From assembly GCA_021201755.1 (NCBI GenBank), contig JAJQEI010000047.1:1-54573 (forward strand): DNA of 54,573 nucleotides, in the 5' to 3' direction. This document shows positions 51,117 to 54,573 of the stretch, piece after piece. The notes below the pieces were generated by a model. That model did not search any database, had not been told where the DNA came from, and was given only the letters and a program-made list of their open reading frames with translations. Origin of the DNA: Ruminococcus sp. GTDB lineage: Bacteria > Bacillota > Clostridia > Oscillospirales > Ruminococcaceae. Position 1 is the first letter of the stretch, and every line of letters starts with the position of its first letter. The position numbers and the translations under genes are program-made.

Positions 51117-51897
51117 ATGACATGGAAAATTGTGGGGAAACGGTTTGGTATCATGGTGACGGTTTGTGCCGTTGTGGGTACGGTGGTATATTTCGGCGGC
51201 ACGAAAATTCAAAAGGCGGTTTCTACCATTGCGCCGGAGGAGGAAACGCCGGTGATTGTTTTGGATGCAGGACACGACAGCATAGATGGCGGCTGTTCTT
51301 CTGTGAATGGTGTGCCGGAAAAGGGGGATTAACCTGAATATCCTGTTATATTTGCGTGACCTCTTGGAAATGGAAGGGTATTCGGTAGAGGTGACATGGG
51401 ACACGGACACGAGCATTCACGATGATGGCATCGAGGGAATCGCCAACCAGAAAAGCTCTGATATGGACAATCGATTGGCACTGTTTAACGAATATGAAAA
51501 TGCGATTTGTATTTCAATTCATCAGAATCAGTTTACAGATTCGTCCTATTCGGGAGCGCAGATGTTCTATTCGGACAATGTCAGCGAATCGGGCAGACTG
51601 GCGCAGACGATGCAGGAGGCGTTTGTCACCCAGCTACAGCCGGAGAATACCAGAGAGGTGAAGCTGTGCGGAAAGGAGCTGTATTTGTGCTATTTTAGCG
51701 AGAACCCGACGGTGATGGTAGAGTGCGGCTTCTTGTCGAATCCGGAGGAGGCGGCACTTTTGGAAACGGAGGCGTATCAGCGAAAGGTAGCATTCACGAT
51801 TTTTTCCAGTGTAAATACATACCTGTGTTCAAAACAACATGAATTTCATACAAGTTTCATAAAAAAAGGTTGCATTTTCCTTGACGAAGTGATATAA
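51117..51897 (+). pseudogene. N-acetylmuramoyl-L-alanine amidase (Amidase_3, CwlD-like), frameshift in a G5 tract
   Basis: ATG at 51117 follows AAGGGAG. One N-terminal membrane anchor (I-M-V-T-V-C-A-V-V-G-T-V-V-Y-F) is followed by the zinc amidase domain: V-I-V-L-D-A-G-H-D-S-I-D-G-G (first His), V-P-E-K (Glu), I-S-I-H-Q-N (second His) and V-E-C-G-F-L-S-N (catalytic Glu). The frame breaks right after P-E-K: the tract AAGGGGGATT (G5, 51323-51327) gives G-D-stop at 51332. With four G it reads K-G-I-N-L-N-I-L-L-Y-L and continues to TAA at 51895. So a single extra G splits the first zinc ligands from the rest. The intact enzyme would cut the peptide side chain from peptidoglycan. Its stop lies inside the -10 box of the next promoter. 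Confidence 0.88.
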
Positions 51898-51898
51898 T
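51870..51898 (+). promoter_or_regulatory. Scaffoldin gene promoter
   Basis: TTGCAT, 17 bases, TATAAT, overlapping the amidase stop codon. Confidence 0.75.
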
Positions 51899-51921
51899 AA
51901 AAATAATTATCATTTTATTTT

Positions 51922-51949
51922 GAGATGGTGCGTTTGCTTTTATCCATCT
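51922..51949 (+). promoter_or_regulatory. Leader hairpin of the scaffoldin gene
   Basis: GAGATGG pairs with CCATCTC around a 14-base loop between promoter and ribosome binding site. Confidence 0.5.
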
Positions 51950-53390
51950 CCAATGCTGTGGTATTATACAGGAGGAAATTTGCCATGAAAAATGGGACGT
52001 TAGAAAAAAGAGAGAACCGAAAACACATCTTGTGAATCCAAAACGGCGGCTGCGTCGCTGCCTTGTCGTGCTGCTTGTGGGTGCGCTTTGCCTTTTTCAA
52101 ATGCCTGCATCTCTTGTGAAGGCAATCTCAGCGCAGCTGCAAATTTCTCCTGTCCTCGTTTCTGACGAAGATACTCCCGTGGCGACCGACACCACGACGA
52201 CCGATTCGCCTATCTGGACCATTGAAAACTTGTATGTCACGCCGGGTTCTGAATGCGAATATTTGACGATAACGGAAGAAAACGGCGTTGCCGCTTCAGC
52301 AGTGCTAGGCACATTGTATTTCCCTAAAGAAACCCGGGAAATTTTAAGTCCCGCATATTATGATGTGATTGGCGATTTCATTTATGAAAGTAATTATTCG
52401 TCGTCCTCTCTCATGGTAAATACAGAAAAATTTGAAACGGATGGTTTGTTTTTGTATACTATATATACCACTGGAACAATTGCAAAAGAGGACGGCAGTG
52501 CAATGCTGAATATCTGGTGGGAAATTGCGGATGAAGAGACAATTCGAGAAGTAGCGGAGAAATACGAGATGGAGGAACAAATGGATGCGTTTGGAACGAC
52601 TTATTATGACTTTCCGGTGCAATGGGTAGATAAAGATGCGACTCACACCGGAACGACATGGGTTCCAATTAGAACGGCGACAACTGAAATATCTTATTTC
52701 GGCTATATCACGTCCTATGGTGATATTACTGAAAGCTTAACCCTAGTCGACGGCTATATTCGTGTGTATACCAATGGAGATCCGGAGGTGACGGAATTAG
52801 AACTCCCCATACAAGAGGTGGTGTGCGGACAAGAGGTGACCTATTCCGTACAGATTTCCAACGCCATTGCATCCTGCGGTTTGGAGGGGACAATTTATTT
52901 TCCGGATGAAACGGCACAGCTGCTGGAGGACGGCTGGACGCTGGGCGAGGACGCCATTTATTCTGGCGACGGCGTCTATGACAAAATGAATTTGTATGCC
53001 AATATGGACGGCGTATTGACGAAAGTCCGACCGAGCCATATTATATATTTTGGACTGTGGAGCGATACCGTCGTAGAACCGACTGCGGCGGACGGCGAGC
53101 TTCTCAACCTGACGTTCACAATACCAGAGGAGGCACAGGTGGTTGCCGTTGCGATGACATATGGCGTGGAGATACAGGAAGACGAAGACGGTTATTGGTA
53201 CTATGATTTTCCGATAACTTGGATGGAGCGAGGGACGGATACGGGAGATGTCACAGATGAAGATGGAAACGTCATCTATGAAGTTGAAAGGAATCGGTTT
53301 TCCTACGTGACGGAGGACGGCGAAGACGTTTCGGATGAAATTACGCTGACCGATGGGGCGATTCGTATCCTCTTTAATCATAATCCGAAA

Positions 53391-53606
53391 CCGACTGCCA
53401 CAACAACGACAGAGGAAACAACAACCACCACCGAAGAGACGACGACAACCGAGGAAACGACAACGACTACGGAAGAGACTACCACGACCACCGAGGCAAC
53501 CACCACGACTACTACCAAGGCAACGACAACAACCACCACAACAGAAGAAACTACGACCACCACCACGACAACGTCGGAGACGATGACAGAGACGACCACA
53601 ACACAG
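53391..53606 (+). repeat. Low-complexity ACN-rich linker repeat
   Basis: About 70 codons of Thr with regular Glu-Glu pairs (T-T-T-E-E-T-T). Codons are mixed (ACA, ACG, ACC, ACT), so protein-level selection rather than simple expansion. Typical of linkers between scaffoldin modules. Confidence 0.9.
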
Positions 53607-54215
53607 TATAAAAATCCGTCTACCTGGTCACTGTCGAAAGCCTATGTTTCTTCCGGTGATGATAGCGTGACGTACGATATTTTGATTTCTGGTGCTGGGG
53701 AATCCCTAGGACTGTTGGGTACGCTGTCGCTGCCTGATGCAATGCTGGAGCTTTTGGAAAGCGGATGGAACAGTGGGGCGAATATGCTGGAGAACGGAGA
53801 CGTGTATGCGCAGATGAATCTGGAACAGTACATGAGCGGCGGCGATATTTCCTTTTCCCTGAATGCACAGGAGGCATAGGTGCCGGAAAAGAGCGATGGA
53901 ATGCTTGTGCAGCTGACACTGCAAATTCCAGATGAGGAAACTGTCGCAGAAATTGCACAGCAGTATGATCTGGACTGTATCTATCGAAGCGACAGCGATA
54001 CATATTATTATGAATTCCCTGTCACATGGGCAGATTCGAACACGATTGTCAAGACTTCTATCGATGCAGAAACGGGAGAAGTGATAGAAGCAGAAAGCAA
54101 TGTTTTTGCCTACTTAGACGCAGACGGAAATGACGTCTTCTCAGATGCGGTGACATTGTAGAACGGTTATTTGCGTGTGGCAGTATCAAAGGAACTTGTG
54201 CTGGGTACGTATATT

Positions 54216-54573
54216 ACAGAGGAAACCACTACGACGACGACAACGACGACCACGACAGAAGAGTCGACGACGACAACAACGACAACGATCACAATGACAA
54301 CCACGGACGAGCCAACCACCACCATAACTACCGCTACAACCGTTGGTACAACCACTTCAAGGATGTCGCTGACGTTTACGTCTTCCACGACGATAATGAC
54401 ACTGACGTTCACGTCTACAACCACTACCACGACGACTACCACAACAGATGAGCCGACGACGACAACGACAACCACGACGACAACCACAACAGATGAGCCA
54501 ACGACGACAACGAAACCAACGACGACAACCGCCACCGCAAAGCCAACGACGTCAAACAAGACCAAGACAACCA
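54216..54573 (+). repeat. Second Thr-rich linker, continues past the window
   Basis: Thr-rich with repeated T-D-E-P-T-T-T-T units and a T-F-T-S-S/T direct repeat near 54370-54420. Open to the last base. Confidence 0.9.

Larger units (their letters stand above)
51985..54573 (+). pseudogene. Scaffoldin-like protein with cohesin-type modules, N-terminal frameshift and two amber stops; runs off the window
   Basis: A strong ribosome binding site (GGAGG) precedes ATG 51985, but this frame ends after 16 codons. With one more A in the A6 tract (52004-52009) it would join the main frame. That frame gives K-R-E-P-K-T-H-L and a signal peptide (C-L-V-V-L-L-V-G-A-L-C-L-F). GTG 52032 is in frame but lacks a site. 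Three modules of about 150-180 residues share W-T/S-x-x-x-x-Y-V, G-T-L/I-Y-F-P, Y-Y-x-F-P-V-x-W and a final L-x-D/N-G-Y-I-R-V, a cohesin-like pattern: about 52210-52785, 52790-53385 and 53615-54190. Modules 2 and 3 are joined by a Thr/Glu linker, and another follows module 3. TAG at 53877-53879 and TAG at 54159-54161 interrupt module 3, while the frame stays open to the window edge. The product would hold dockerin enzymes at the cell surface. Cohesin identity is from pattern, not search. Confidence 0.7.

Noticed and set aside
1779..54161. Genome-wide recoding of TAG as glutamine
   Set aside because: hrcA (9899), grpE (10599), cysS (25997) and the histidine kinase (17627) end in TAG at the expected protein end, and TAA and TGA also interrupt other genes here.
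1779..54161. All in-frame stops explained by C-to-T change, hinting at cytosine deamination
   Set aside because: Every stop codon can be derived from CAG, CAA or CGA by C-to-T, so the observation carries no information without a reference sequence.
53378..54565. Long minus-strand frames with poly-Val in the Thr-rich linkers
   Set aside because: They are the complement of ACN-rich Thr codons; no start site or domain.
53391..54573. CRISPR-like or microsatellite repeat array
   Set aside because: The repeats are in frame, have mixed Thr codons and no spacers; they encode protein linkers.

Overview
The window looks like the chromosome of a cellulolytic, cellulosome-forming Ruminococcus-type Firmicute (Oscillospiraceae). 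Direct signs are two proteins ending in type I dockerins, a scaffoldin-like gene with cohesin-type modules joined by Thr-rich linkers, a cytoplasmic cellobiose phosphorylase (GH94) with a GH3 and a GH13 enzyme, a CIRCE/HrcA heat-shock operon, a T-box leader, and strong TTGACA-N17-TATAAT promoters. Species cannot be fixed from the sequence alone.

Layout. 1-8.6 kb is accessory: an LRR/dockerin protein, a zinc-ribbon/FG-GAP-like membrane protein, a GH13-DUF1653 enzyme with an HD hydrolase, and a small dockerin protein. 8.7-13.9 kb is hrcA-grpE-dnaK-dnaJ behind CIRCE. 13.9-14.3 kb is a candidate type I toxin-antitoxin locus with a 28-aa hydrophobic peptide. 14.4-17.6 kb holds cellobiose phosphorylase and a phosphopantetheinyl transferase. 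17.6-21 kb (minus strand) is citrate synthase followed by a two-component system. 21.2-29.8 kb holds dusB, an orphan mazF, a cysteine T-box operon (cysE-HAD-cysS), a cyclophilin-like lipoprotein, murA, rlmH and a radical SAM gene. 29.8-30.1 kb is a second candidate type I toxin-antitoxin locus (29-aa peptide). 30.1-43.2 kb is fatty-acid synthesis: fabD-aroE-aroK leftward, and fabH-fabK-(LacI-sensor/GGDEF)-fabG-fabF-accB-fabZ-accC-accD-accA-acpP rightward. 43.3-51.9 kb holds a GH3, a membrane protein behind a possible attenuator RNA, a broken D-lactate dehydrogenase, HAD and cytidylate-kinase-like genes, cyclophilin, a Fur-family regulator and a frameshifted amidase. 51.9 kb to the end is the scaffoldin-like gene, which runs off the window.

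The genes join up functionally. Cohesin and dockerin proteins would build an extracellular plant-polysaccharide complex. GH94 and GH3 would process imported oligosaccharides. FAS II with acetyl-CoA carboxylase makes lipids, and the phosphopantetheinyl transferase could activate the ACP.

The most striking pattern is that roughly thirty housekeeping genes are intact, while the surface, sensor and fermentation genes carry in-frame stops (LRR-dockerin, zinc-ribbon protein, D-LDH, a 52-codon ORF, scaffoldin) or single-base homopolymer frameshifts (dockerin protein, histidine kinase, amidase, scaffoldin). Three of the frameshifts lie between a good ribosome binding site/ATG and the signal peptide or first membrane segment. 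This could be gene decay, homopolymer phase variation, or assembly error confined to these loci; the sequence alone cannot decide.

No rRNA, tRNA, CRISPR array, insertion sequence or replication origin was seen. Stretches over 300 bases without a large gene are 8556-8857, 13918-14537, 20979-21287, 22749-23254, 26826-27220, 32406-32709 and 45366-45745; each holds promoters, leaders or small RNA loci listed below.
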